From DSOI01 sp041394885 (GTDB lineage: Bacteria > Acidobacteriota > Terriglobia > Bryobacterales > Bryobacteraceae), in contig JAWKHI010000039.1 in assembly GCA_041394885.1 (NCBI GenBank), forward strand, positions 1-64,000: DNA of 64,000 bases, written 5' to 3'. Position 1 is the first letter of the stretch; each line of letters starts with the position of its first letter. A model generated the notes under the pieces. The model was given only the letters and a program-made list of their open reading frames with translations, was not told the origin of the DNA and made no database searches. Positions 8,097-16,079 of the stretch are shown one piece after another. Both the position numbers and the translations under genes were made by a program.

Positions 8097-9391
8097 CCGC
8101 CGCGCTTCCATCCCGCGTGATCTCGTGGTACGGAGACGACTTCACGGGTTCGACCGACGCCCTGGAGGCGCTGGCGCCGCACATGCCGTCGGTTTTGTTT
8201 CTGCGCCGTCCGGACGATGCCTCCTTTGCGCCGTTCGCCGACTACGCCGCATTCGGGCTCGCGGGTTCGAGCCGCAGCGAAACGCCGGAATGGATGGATG
8301 CCAATCTGCCCGCGACGTTCGCGTGGCTCGAGAGTCTCGGGACCGAGGTGTGTCACTACAAGGTGTGTTCCACCTTCGACAGCGCTCCCGGCATGGGTAA
8401 CATCGGGCGCGCCCTCGAGATCGGCCGCCGCGTCTTCGGCGGCGCATCGGCGCCGATCGTGGTTGGCGCGCCTCCGCTTGGCCGCTACACCTTCTTCGGG
8501 AATCTGTTCGCGCGCGCCGGGGACACCATCCACAGGATTGACCGTCATCCCACGATGCGCTGTCATCCGGTGACGCCGATGGGAGAAGCCGACCTGCGAC
8601 TGCATCTGGCGGCCCAAACCACACTCGACATCGGCTTGCTGGACGCGGTGCAACTCGAGTCGTCCGGCGCCGCCGAGCGGTATCGAAACCTCCGGCAGTC
8701 TTGCCAAGCCGTGCTCATCGACGTGATGAACCAGGCCACGCTCGCGCAGGCCGGGAGTTTGTTGTGGGGCGCGGACCGGGCACGATTTATCGTTGGATCT
8801 TCCGGCGTCGAGTATGCGCTGCTCGCGCACTGGGGGCTCGAGCGTCCGGCGGCGATCGCCGCCGAGCCGGTGGACCGCATCGTTGTCCTTTCGGGAAGCT
8901 GCTCACCGGTGACCGCGAGTCAAATCGAGTTCGCGCATCGGAGCGAGGCGTTCGCACCCGTCCGTTTGGATGCGCGCGCGCTCACCAGCGCCGGAGCCTC
9001 CGGCGCGGCCGAGCAAGCGTGCAGGTCAGCGCTCGAATCGCTCAGGCAGGGCCGCAGCCCAGTGCTCTACACCGCGGCGACTCCCGAGGATCGTATCGAG
9101 GATTTCCAAGCGAGGCAATCGCTCGGCGAGCAGGCCGGCCGCATCCTGGCGCGCGTGCTCGACCAATCGGGTGTGCGGCGCGCCGTCATCGCCGGCGGCG
9201 ACACATCGAGTCACGGTGGGCAGCAGCTCGGCATCGACGCACTCACCTTCGTGGCGCATCTGGCGCCGGGCGCACCGCTGTGCCGCGCATGGTCCCGCGA
9301 CCCGCGCCGGCGGGATCTGGAGATCGTATTCAAAGGCGGCCAATGCGGCCGCGAAGATTTCTTCGAACTAGTGAGAAAGGGCCGAAACTGA
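8093..9391 (+). CDS. oiaK: Four-carbon acid sugar kinase family (DUF1537), probable 3-oxo-isoapionate kinase
   Basis: 432 residues counting from the GTG at 8093, which overlaps the stop of the RuBisCO-like gene. A longer frame upstream would overlap that gene by 30 codons and adds no conserved sequence. The N-terminal DUF1537 domain starts WYGDDFTGSTDALEAL, and the C-terminal nucleotide-binding domain has IAGGDTSSHGGQQLGI near residues 360-380. The family phosphorylates acidic or keto four-carbon sugar derivatives. Between a RuBisCO-like protein and an ApnO-like oxidoisomerase it most likely converts 3-oxo-isoapionate to its 4-phosphate. The symbol rests on context; the substrate is unproven. 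Confidence 0.8.
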   Translation: MTAALPSRVISWYGDDFTGSTDALEALAPHMPSVLFLRRPDDASFAPFADYAAFGLAGSSRSETPEWMDANLPATFAWLESLGTEVCHYKVCSTFDSAPGMGNIGRALEIGRRVFGGASAPIVVGAPPLGRYTFFGNLFARAGDTIHRIDRHPTMRCHPVTPMGEADLRLHLAAQTTLDIGLLDAVQLESSGAAERYRNLRQSCQAVLIDVMNQATLAQAGSLLWGADRARFIVGSSGVEYALLAHWGLERPAAIAAEPVDRIVVLSGSCSPVTASQIEFAHRSEAFAPVRLDARALTSAGASGAAEQACRSALESLRQGRSPVLYTAATPEDRIEDFQARQSLGEQAGRILARVLDQSGVRRAVIAGGDTSSHGGQQLGIDALTFVAHLAPGAPLCRAWSRDPRRRDLEIVFKGGQCGREDFFELVRKGRN

Positions 9392-9392
9392 G

Positions 9393-10232
9393 ATGAAGAC
9401 CATCGCGTTGTTGGGCGCGGGAGGAAAGATGGGGCTCCGCCTGTCCGCCAACTTGCAAGGAAGCGACTATGAGGTGCGCCACGTTGAAATTGGGGCAAAG
9501 GGCCTGGCTGCGCTTCGCGAACGAGGGCTGGAGCCGGTGGAGACCGGCCCCGCGCTCGACGGGGCCGAGGCCGTGATTCTGGCCGTTCCCGACAACCGGA
9601 TCCACGCGATCCTGCAATCGATCGAATCCAAACTCGCGCCCGGCACTCTGGTGGTGCTGCTCGACGTGGCCGCCGCCTATGCGGGATTGCTTCCCGACAA
9701 TCCTTCGCTCGAATACTTCGTGACTCATCCCTGCCATCCGCCGATCTTCAGCGACGAAGTGGATCCGCTCGCGCAACGCGACTTCTTTGGCGGAGAACAC
9801 GCCAAGCAGCACATCGTGTGCTGCCTGGTGCAGGGAAAGGAGGAATCGTACGCGGCCGGGGAAGCGATCGCGCGCACGATCTACAAACCGGTGATGAAGT
9901 CCCACCGATGCACAGCGGAACAGATGGCCATCCTCGAGCCGGCGCTCTCGGAAACCGTGCTCGGCACATGCCTCACGATCCTGCGCGAAGCCACCGACGA
10001 AGCGGTTCGCCGCGGCGTCCCCGCCGAAGCCGCGCGGGACTTCCTGCTCGGCCACATGCGCGTGGAACTGGCGATCGTATTTCAGGAGAAGGAAGGCGCA
10101 GTGTTTTCCGATGGCGCGCTGAAGGCGATCGAACGGGCGCGCGACGTGATCTTCAAGCCGGACTGGAAACGCGTTTTCGACGAAGAGGCGATCGCCGAAA
10201 GCGTCCGCCACATCACACGGGTGGACGACTGA
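9393..10232 (+). CDS. apnO: NAD-dependent oxidoreductase, probable D-apionate oxidoisomerase
   Basis: 279 residues beginning with a Rossmann motif, KTIALLGAGGKMGLRLS, and resembling the phosphogluconate-dehydrogenase-like family. The segments EAVILAVPDNRI and VTHPCHPPIFSDE (near residues 65 and 110) and a helical C-terminal half fit ApnO, which oxidises and rearranges D-apionate to 3-oxo-isoapionate. The ATG is two bases after the kinase stop. Together the operon would do transport, oxidation/isomerisation, phosphorylation and cleavage. The earlier steps (apiose dehydrogenase, apionolactonase) are not next to it in this window. The assignment combines sequence resemblance and gene order. Confidence 0.8.
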   Translation: MKTIALLGAGGKMGLRLSANLQGSDYEVRHVEIGAKGLAALRERGLEPVETGPALDGAEAVILAVPDNRIHAILQSIESKLAPGTLVVLLDVAAAYAGLLPDNPSLEYFVTHPCHPPIFSDEVDPLAQRDFFGGEHAKQHIVCCLVQGKEESYAAGEAIARTIYKPVMKSHRCTAEQMAILEPALSETVLGTCLTILREATDEAVRRGVPAEAARDFLLGHMRVELAIVFQEKEGAVFSDGALKAIERARDVIFKPDWKRVFDEEAIAESVRHITRVDD

Positions 10233-10311
10233 GACAGGTTCGACTGCAGCGTAGAGAGTCTCGGCGTCGCGAGGCGGGTGCGATCCAATAGGGCGCATTG
10301 GGTCTATCAAA

Positions 10312-10944
10312 ATGAAGCTTCACCGGATTGCACTCTGCTCGCTGTTCATCCATCTTCCACTTATCGCCCAGTCGATCACCGGGGCCATCGGAGGCACCAT
10401 CGTCGACCCGAGCGGCGCGGCCATCGTAACGGCGAAGGTCACCCTGCGCAGCCAAGCCACCGGGGCGGAAAGGTCCGGCGAAAGTAACGAGGCGGGACGC
10501 TTCTTCTTCGGATCACTCCAGCCGGGCGTCTACACGCTCGCCATCGATGCGGCCGGCTTCCGCGGGCTGGAACGGACGTCGATCAACCTTCCGGCCGCCG
10601 AGACGCTCAACCTCGGCGATCTTCGCCTGGAGGTGGGCCAAGTGACGGACTCGGTCGAGGTCCGCGAGTAGGGTGCGGTGGTGCAGACGCAGACCGCCGA
10701 ACGCGCCGGGACGCTCACGACGTCGCAGGTGCAGAACCTCGCCATACGCGGACGCAACGTAACTTCACTCGTCTCACTGCTGCCCGGCGTGGTGGACCTG
10801 GACGACTCCGAGCAACTCACCAACAACTGGAATTTCTATGTGCAGGGGAATCGGCGCAACACGAACAACGTGACGCTCGACGGCGCGACGGTGAACGCGA
10901 TCGGGAATAACTTCAACGCCGTTGTGGCGGTATCGTGGACGCCG
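10312..10944 (+). pseudogene. Truncated carboxypeptidase-regulatory/TonB-dependent receptor-like gene
   Basis: The 5' end encodes a signal peptide (KLHRIALCSLFIHLPLIAQ) and a CarboxypepD_reg domain (GTIVDPSGAAIVTAKVTLR) as in the large TonB-type OmpA-like transporters of Acidobacteria. An in-frame TAG at 10669-10671 breaks the gene. The same frame then continues with the plug-like sequence NLAIRGRNVTSLVSLLPGV. Homology ends about 10944, within what should be VVAVSMDA; one base seems missing there. Beyond this point the DNA belongs to a group II intron on the other strand. Intact relatives are about 1,000 residues, so most of the barrel is gone. Confidence 0.8.
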
Positions 10945-11780
10945 CGGATCGATCAGCGGCTCTAATCTCGACTTCACCACCATCTGTGCAATCCGGTCCG
11001 ACACGGTCGGTATCACCAGTTTCCTTTCCCCTCCTCCGGCTTTCGGGTCATCACCGTCCGGACCGGCGGCGGAAAGTAGCTGCCCGACGACATCCGATCC
11101 CAGATCTTGTACAAGGTCCCTTTCAGGTTCTTTTCAAAATCGGCGATCGACTGGTCGTCGACTCCTGCTGCTCCTTGATTTGCGCGTACCTTGCGATAAG
11201 CTTCCCAAACCTCCCACTTCGAGATTTCAGACGGTTTTGCCTGATTCATCGACTCCTCCCATTGCTGGTTGATCGCCGAATCCGGCCCCATGACACAACC
11301 CCTTCGCTCCAGCCCCTTTCGTGGCCTTCTCCGCTACTACGGGTTGTTCGGCCCCTGTGCTTCGCTTCCGTACTCTCGCTCTCATGGTTCTGCCACTTGA
11401 GCTTCTCCGTTTGCATCGGAGCCCCAGGTTCCCACGTTCTGCTGAACCGCCTCTCAGCAAACTAAATGCCGGATGCCACTCCGTCCGTAAATAGGCTCCG
11501 CCGGAGTTGATCCCGCGGTAACGACTCGCCGCGGTTTTGACATCGTCCCTACGCTTTCGACACTTCATCAGTGGTTCAATTGCGTCCTCTTCTTGCCAGT
11601 CACCTGACCTGGTTCTTCCCAGTCCTTTTCCTTCTGCGCTCACGACCATGGCTTTTGACCACAGCCGCCAGAGGTGGTTTAGAACCTGCTCCTGCAAGCC
11701 GGTTCCGAGGGGCCGTCCCTCATCGGTTCAGCAGCATATCGCTGCGGGCCCGGTTAGGCCCTTCGCGCCTCGTGGCGCAC
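10945..11780 (-). mobile_element. Group II intron, 5' part with truncated maturase ORF
   Basis: Read on the minus strand the element begins at 11780 with GTGCGCC, the usual 5' end of bacterial group II introns. About 530 bases of non-coding sequence follow, as expected for ribozyme domains I-III. The intron-encoded protein starts at ATG 11249 (MNQAKPSEISKWEVWEAYR) and shows the RT domain 0/1 sequence ANQGAAGVDDQSI. A frameshift near 11016 splits it, and IPTVSDRIAQMVVK continues in another frame. The homology stops after LEPLIDP near 10945, where it abuts the TonB-type fragment. The rest of the maturase and the intron 3' end are missing, so it cannot move or self-splice. Confidence 0.85.
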
Positions 11781-12552
11781 AGTCGTCCACGTAGCGCGCG
11801 TAGGCGCCGGGACGGAGATTGCGGTCAATCATGTGGTCCATGGGATTGAGGTAGACATTGGCGAAGAACTGCGACGTTTGATTGCCAAGGGGCAGACCGC
11901 GGCGGCGCTCGTGCGGGGTGAACAGCGTGTCACCGGGAAAGTAGTGGACCACTTCCTCCTGCGGGTTGGAACTGTCGATGATCAGGGACGCCAGCCGGAG
12001 CGTTGCCGGGCATTCGATCACGCTTCTAAGGACTCGCCGGCACAACGGAGCTGGGGCGGCGAGTCTTTTCATGCCTTTAGGGCGCCCCGCCCTGTGCCGG
12101 CTAGCAAGGAGACCGTGCAGAATAGTGTGGTCAACGGATGGGAAGTATTTGCGGACGTCGCACTTCAGGACACAGGCGAAGCGGGCGGTGGCACGGCGGC
12201 AGTGGGTTAGGGCGCGATGAGTCCCGAAACCCTTGCGGCAGGCGAAGGAATACGGCACGAACCGGCGATCGAAAACTGGCTCGACGACGTTGGTAAGGGC
12301 GTGATGCACCACGCGGTCGAGGAATGGCGCGGCGGAGATCAGGCGCGGCGTGGGATCAAGGATGGGAAAGGTTCGATACGCACCGGGGCGGTAGGAACCG
12401 TCAAGCAGCCGCCGGCGGAGACGGTAGAGTTCCGGCTCGAGGTTGGCGAGGAAGGCGGCGACATCGGGGCGAGACTTCTTTCCGGCTGCGGCACGGTGGG
12501 CGGCGTCGAAGAGATTAGGCAGCCCGGTCAGTTTCGGCCACAACGGTCTCAC
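11781..12552 (-). pseudogene. Diversity-generating-retroelement-type reverse transcriptase, interrupted after YVDD
   Basis: The reading frame starts with GTG at 12552, overlapping the avd stop. RT blocks follow in order: YRTFPILDPTPRLISAAPFL, RVVHHALTNVVEPVFDRR, YSFACRKGFGTH, KCDVRKYFPSVDH, GLPLGNQTSQFFANVYL and YARYVDD. The LGNxTSQ form of motif 4 is typical of DGR RTs and their close relatives, rather than of group II introns. Coding sequence ends 1 base after the two catalytic aspartates, where a group II intron begins at 11780. The thumb and remaining fingers are absent from the window. A 66-base palindromic insert lies inside the frame (12036-12101). Confidence 0.85.
12036..12101. repeat. 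66-base nested palindrome inside the RT frame
   Basis: Outer arms GCCGGCACA (12036-12044) and TGTGCCGGC (12093-12101) pair perfectly. Inner arms GGGGCG (12053-12058) and CGCCCC (12083-12088) also pair. A second, competing pair is GACTCGCC (12031-12038) with GGCGAGTC (12058-12065). The length is a multiple of three and adds about 22 residues between RT motifs 2 and 3 that related RTs seem to lack. It may be a small inserted palindromic repeat. Confidence 0.5.
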
Positions 12553-12889
12553 TGGGCTTTCCGCCAGCCGCCGATCATACGCCCGATTTCATCGAGGAGT
12601 CCGGTGGCGTGGGTGTAGGAGTCGAAAGACAGAGTTGGAGATCCTTCGCCAGCCGAAGCAGAATGCGGATCGAATTGACGCGATCGCTGGCAGCCTCCAG
12701 AGCTGTGGATTTGTCACGCGCGAAGGTAGCTCGAGTCAGGGCCGTAACGAGATCAAGCAACTGGGTATAGAGCCGGTCGCCGAGCGTGAAGCGATGACTG
12801 CGCGGCAGCTTTTCGATTTTTGGGATGAGCCAGAGGGTCAGCCGGTAGGACTTCTCGAGGGCGACCGGTGTGGCGGGAGTTGGGGGCAT
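12549..12889 (-). pseudogene. avd: Avd-like four-helix-bundle protein, frameshifted
   Basis: From ATG 12889 the frame encodes SHRFTLGDRLYTQLLDLV and NSIRILLRLAKDLQ, typical of the accessory variability determinant (Avd)/four-helix-bundle family that partners DGR reverse transcriptases. After LAKDLQ the open frame drifts into a Pro/Thr-rich tail. The expected ending, GLLDEIGRMIGGWRKAQ, is present in the adjacent frame and stops at 12549-12551, overlapping the RT start (GTGA). One missing base near 12625 explains this. Avd binds the RT and is needed for mutagenic retrohoming in known DGRs. No template repeat lies between avd and RT. Confidence 0.8.
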
Positions 12890-12929
12890 CGCCGACGATT
12901 ATGCTGCGAAGTCTGCGTGTGCCGCGAAC

Positions 12930-14249
12930 CTACGGATTTACCGCCCCCAGCACCCGCCGGAACGCTGCCACCGTCCGCTCCACATCCTCATCCCCATGGG
13001 CGGCCGACGTCAACCCGCCCGGCCATCCGGCGATGTCCACCCCCTCGCATAGCAGCGCGATGCGCAGCCGGTGGATCAGCTCCATGGGAGTCCCGCCTTT
13101 GAGCTTCGCGGCGGGAACGCGTCCGGCTTCGACGGCCTCGGGCGTCACGCGATCCTCGCCGCCGGCGGCGTAGATGTGGAAGTCCGAGAAGCGGCCATAG
13201 GCGCACCAGTTCAGGCCCTTCTCGTCGATGGCGCGATTGATGCCGTCGCGGATGGCCGCCGCCACGCGATTGGCTTGGGCGAGGGCATCGGTGTCGCGGA
13301 CGATCCGCAGTGTGGCGATGCCGGCCGCGGCCGACACCGGTCCGGCATTGTAAGTTCCTTGATGCGCCACTGCGGGCGACTGCATGCGGCCATCGGGCGA
13401 CCGGAACTCGAGCGCGTCGAACAGGTCCGGGCGGCCCACCACGGCCGCGCCGGGATAGCCGCCGGCGATGATCTTGGCGAGCGTGGTGAGGTCCGGCGTG
13501 ATGGCGTAGAGCGCCTGCGCGCCGCCGGGGGAGCAGCGGAAGCCGGAGATCACTTCGTCGAAGATCAGCACCACGCCGCGGCGCGCGGTCACGTCGCGAA
13601 GGGTGCGCAGCAGTTCCATCGGCAGGGGGACATGGCCGAAGGTCGCGCCGGTGGGCTCGACGATCACGGCGGCGATGTCGTCGCGCCCTTCGATGGTCTC
13701 GCGGACGCGATCGGGGTCGAGCGAGGCGCACAGCAGGCCGTCGTCCACGATGCCCTGCACCACGCCCGCGGCGCCGCCGGATTGAAACGCCACATGGTCA
13801 TGCCAGCCGTGGAAATGTCCGGCGAAGCGCATCACTTTCGGCTTACCGGTATAGGCGCGCGCGAGCCGGAGCGCGAGGTGGGTGGCTTCGGTGCCGGTGA
13901 CGGTGAACCGGACGCGCTGGGCCGAAGGAATCATGGACGCGATCAGCTCCGCCCACTCCACCTCCAGCCGGTGCGACGCTCCGTAGTGCGCGCCCCTGGA
14001 CGCCTGTTCGCGCACGGCTTCGGTGACCTCGGGATGGCAATGGCCGAGGATGAGCGCGCCGTGCCCGCCGAAATAGTCGATATATTCGTTGCCGTCGACA
14101 TCCCACTTGCGCGACCCCGCAGCGCGTTCCACGTAGATCGGGTACGGTTCCAGGTGGCGCGCCACGTGCGTCACGCCGTTGGGCAGCAGGCGCGCGGCGC
14201 GCTCGAACAGCGTCCGCGATCCGGGGGTGCGGCTTTCGAATGGACTCAT
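12930..14249 (-). CDS. Class III PLP aminotransferase, glutamate-1-semialdehyde aminomutase-like
   Basis: 439 residues close to the HemL family: FERAARLLPNGVTHVAR, DYFGGHGALILGHCHP, the PLP-phosphate region FTVTGTEATHLALRLAR, LIFDEVISGFR with the ring aspartate, and TTLAKIIAGGYPGAAVVG carrying the Schiff-base lysine. The substrate need not be glutamate-1-semialdehyde. The gene overlaps the stop of a D-aminoacylase-type gene by 4 bases (ATGA), and no haem genes are near, so it is more likely a catabolic or secondary-metabolism paralogue acting on an amino acid or amino-aldehyde. The start at 14249 is fixed by that overlap. Cytosolic. Confidence 0.8.
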   Translation of the reverse strand: MSPFESRTPGSRTLFERAARLLPNGVTHVARHLEPYPIYVERAAGSRKWDVDGNEYIDYFGGHGALILGHCHPEVTEAVREQASRGAHYGASHRLEVEWAELIASMIPSAQRVRFTVTGTEATHLALRLARAYTGKPKVMRFAGHFHGWHDHVAFQSGGAAGVVQGIVDDGLLCASLDPDRVRETIEGRDDIAAVIVEPTGATFGHVPLPMELLRTLRDVTARRGVVLIFDEVISGFRCSPGGAQALYAITPDLTTLAKIIAGGYPGAAVVGRPDLFDALEFRSPDGRMQSPAVAHQGTYNAGPVSAAAGIATLRIVRDTDALAQANRVAAAIRDGINRAIDEKGLNWCAYGRFSDFHIYAAGGEDRVTPEAVEAGRVPAAKLKGGTPMELIHRLRIALLCEGVDIAGWPGGLTSAAHGDEDVERTVAAFRRVLGAVNP

Positions 14250-15859
14250 GGAATACGCTCCGTTCCAGGACCATAGAGCACGCGGCCCGGACGCGCCCCG
14301 GTCATTTTGCCTTCGAGCAGAACCGCTTCGCCGTTGACGAACACGTGTGCGAAGCCTTCCGCGTATTGGTGCGGATTGCCGAACTCGGCCTTGTCGCGTA
14401 CCTTGGCCGGGTCAAACACCGCAATATCCGCCTTCATCCCCGGACGGAGCAATCCGCGGTCCATAATCCGGAACCGCGCCGCCGGGAACGAGCTCATCTT
14501 GCGCACCGCCTCTTCCAGCGTGATCGCGCTCCGTTCGCGGACGTAGCGCGACAGCACACGCGCGAAGGTGCCGTAGTTGCGGGGGTGCGGGACGCCGTCG
14601 CCCGGGATCGGGATGCCGCCGTCGGAGGCCACCATGGTCTGCGGATGGCGGAGGATGCGCTCCACGTCCTCCTCGTTGATGGCGTGGTAGATGGCCTGGC
14701 AGCCGCCCTTGGTCTGCAGTTCGATGGCGGTTTCGGCCGCGTTCTCGATGGTGACTGGCACGCCCCGGCGCGCGGTGAGCTCGGCGAGCGTCTTGCCCGC
14801 GGCGGATTTGTCGAAGGAGCACGACGCGATCTGGACATTCTTGGGGTCGCCGGCGCCACGGTCATTCTTGATCCGGTCCACGATCACGGCCTTGATGCGG
14901 GCGCGCGTTTCGGGCGCATCCAGGCGTTCGCGCAGCGCTTTGCCGCCGCCGGCCTGCGCCCATTGCGGAAACAGGGCGCTGATGCCGGTGCTCGACGCGG
15001 TGTAGGGGTACTGATCGATGGTGACGTCCACGCCGCGGGCGCGTGCTTCGTCGACGAGGCGCAGTGTATCGACGCTTCGGCCCCAGTAGGGCGCGCCGAT
15101 GATCTTATGGTGCGTGATCTGGGTGGGCAGGCCGCCTTCTTCGCCGATGCGAATCGTTTCGCGGACCGAGTCCAGCACACCGGAGGCTTCTTCGCGCATG
15201 TGCGAAGTGTGAATTCCGCCGAACTCGGCGGCAGCGCGGCCGAGTTCGATCACCTCTTCGGTAGGGGCATAATTTCCCGGTACGTAAAAAAGTCCGGTCG
15301 AGATGCCGAAGGCGCCGTCGCGCATGGCCTGCCGCGTGAGCTCTCTCATTTTTCGGATTTCATCGGCGGTGGCTTTCCGGTTCTCGGAGCCCATCACATC
15401 GGAACGGATAGTCCCGTGGCCGGCGAGCATACCAAAATTGATAGCAGGCTTCAGTACGGCCACGCGCGCAAGAAAAGGCTTCACCGGCAGCGGCGAACTC
15501 CCGTCGGGACCTTCGATCACCGTGGTCACGCCCTGCCGGATGCAGTTCTCGGCGAGCGGCACGTCGAAGATGCCGCGGCGCGAATGGCTATGGGTGTCGA
15601 CGAAGCCGGGCGCGGCGGCGAGGCCGCGGAGATCCAGCGTGCGGCGCGCGTCGATGCTGGCCAGGTTCGGACCCGCCGACGCCGGCGTTACCGCGACGAT
15701 GGTGTCGCCGCGAATCGCGATATCGCCAATAAACCAGGGGTTTCCGGAGCCATCGAGGATCTTCGCGTTGCGAAGAAGCCAGTCGGCCGGTTGCGCGTGG
15801 AGCAGGGAAGGAGACGATGCAAGAAGGAGCGGAAGGAGGGAAAGCAGAACCCGCGGCAT
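14246..15859 (-). CDS. N-acyl-D-amino-acid deacylase (D-aminoacylase) family amidohydrolase
   Basis: 537 residues. A signal peptide (PRVLLSLLPLLLASSPSLLHA) indicates export. Amidohydrolase features follow: LAAAPGFVDTHSHSRRGIFD with the metal-binding HSH near residue 85, IHTSHMREEASG near 226, QITHHKIIG near 256, and MVASDGGIPIPGDG with the catalytic Asp near 412. These match D-aminoacylases, which remove acyl groups from N-acyl-D-amino acids. The 3' end overlaps the aminotransferase gene by 4 bases, so the pair is probably translated together; a route that frees and then transaminates amino acids is an inference. A TACAAT box 6 nt before the ATG suggests a leaderless mRNA. Confidence 0.85.
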   Translation of the reverse strand: MPRVLLSLLPLLLASSPSLLHAQPADWLLRNAKILDGSGNPWFIGDIAIRGDTIVAVTPASAGPNLASIDARRTLDLRGLAAAPGFVDTHSHSRRGIFDVPLAENCIRQGVTTVIEGPDGSSPLPVKPFLARVAVLKPAINFGMLAGHGTIRSDVMGSENRKATADEIRKMRELTRQAMRDGAFGISTGLFYVPGNYAPTEEVIELGRAAAEFGGIHTSHMREEASGVLDSVRETIRIGEEGGLPTQITHHKIIGAPYWGRSVDTLRLVDEARARGVDVTIDQYPYTASSTGISALFPQWAQAGGGKALRERLDAPETRARIKAVIVDRIKNDRGAGDPKNVQIASCSFDKSAAGKTLAELTARRGVPVTIENAAETAIELQTKGGCQAIYHAINEEDVERILRHPQTMVASDGGIPIPGDGVPHPRNYGTFARVLSRYVRERSAITLEEAVRKMSSFPAARFRIMDRGLLRPGMKADIAVFDPAKVRDKAEFGNPHQYAEGFAHVFVNGEAVLLEGKMTGARPGRVLYGPGTERIP

Positions 15860-15865
15860 CTGCCC

Positions 15866-15871
15866 ATTGTA
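15866..15871 (-). promoter_or_regulatory. Probable -10 box (TACAAT) of the D-aminoacylase gene
   Basis: On the minus strand TACAAT is followed by GGGCAG and the ATG at 15859. This leaves no room for a ribosome binding site if transcription starts at the usual distance. Confidence 0.4.
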
Positions 15872-15925
15872 TCGATCCGCTCCGGCGCCCCCGCGCGCGC
15901 GAACCGGTACCGGGCAGGGCGCCGG

Positions 15926-16018
15926 TCAGCGGTCCGAACGGGGGGAGGACGACAGCATTGTCAGGAACAATCCGAAGATCACGAACCCGGCCACCATACC
16001 CGAAATCATCATTGTCAT
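15926..16018 (-). CDS. Possible 30-residue single-pass membrane peptide
   Basis: ATG 16018 to TGA 15926-15928 encodes 30 residues. The first part, MTMMISGMVAGFVIFGLFLT, is almost wholly hydrophobic and could span a membrane. The tail is polar (SSSPRSDR). GAGG lies directly before the ATG, closer than an ideal ribosome binding site. It sits in the 350-base gap between the D-aminoacylase and LarA-like genes. No homologue is known to me, so it may be chance; amino-acid bias is the only support. Confidence 0.3.
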   Translation of the reverse strand: MTMMISGMVAGFVIFGLFLTMLSSSPRSDR

Positions 16019-16079
16019 CGCCTCGACATCTTTCTTTTTTTGTTGTTCGCTTGTCGCTTACGTACTCTCTAGTGCAATC

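Noticed and set aside
10669..10671. Amber codon as a pyrrolysine or readthrough site in the TonB-type gene
   Set aside because: The gene is also truncated and seems to have a missing base near 10936, so ordinary decay explains the TAG better.
10312..12889. A complete diversity-generating retroelement with template and variable repeats
   Set aside because: No pair of near-repeats with A-specific differences was found in the window, and the RT and avd are both broken.
12930..14249. Haem-biosynthesis hemL
   Set aside because: The sequence is HemL-like, but coupling to a D-aminoacylase and the lack of other haem genes argue for a paralogue; no symbol given.
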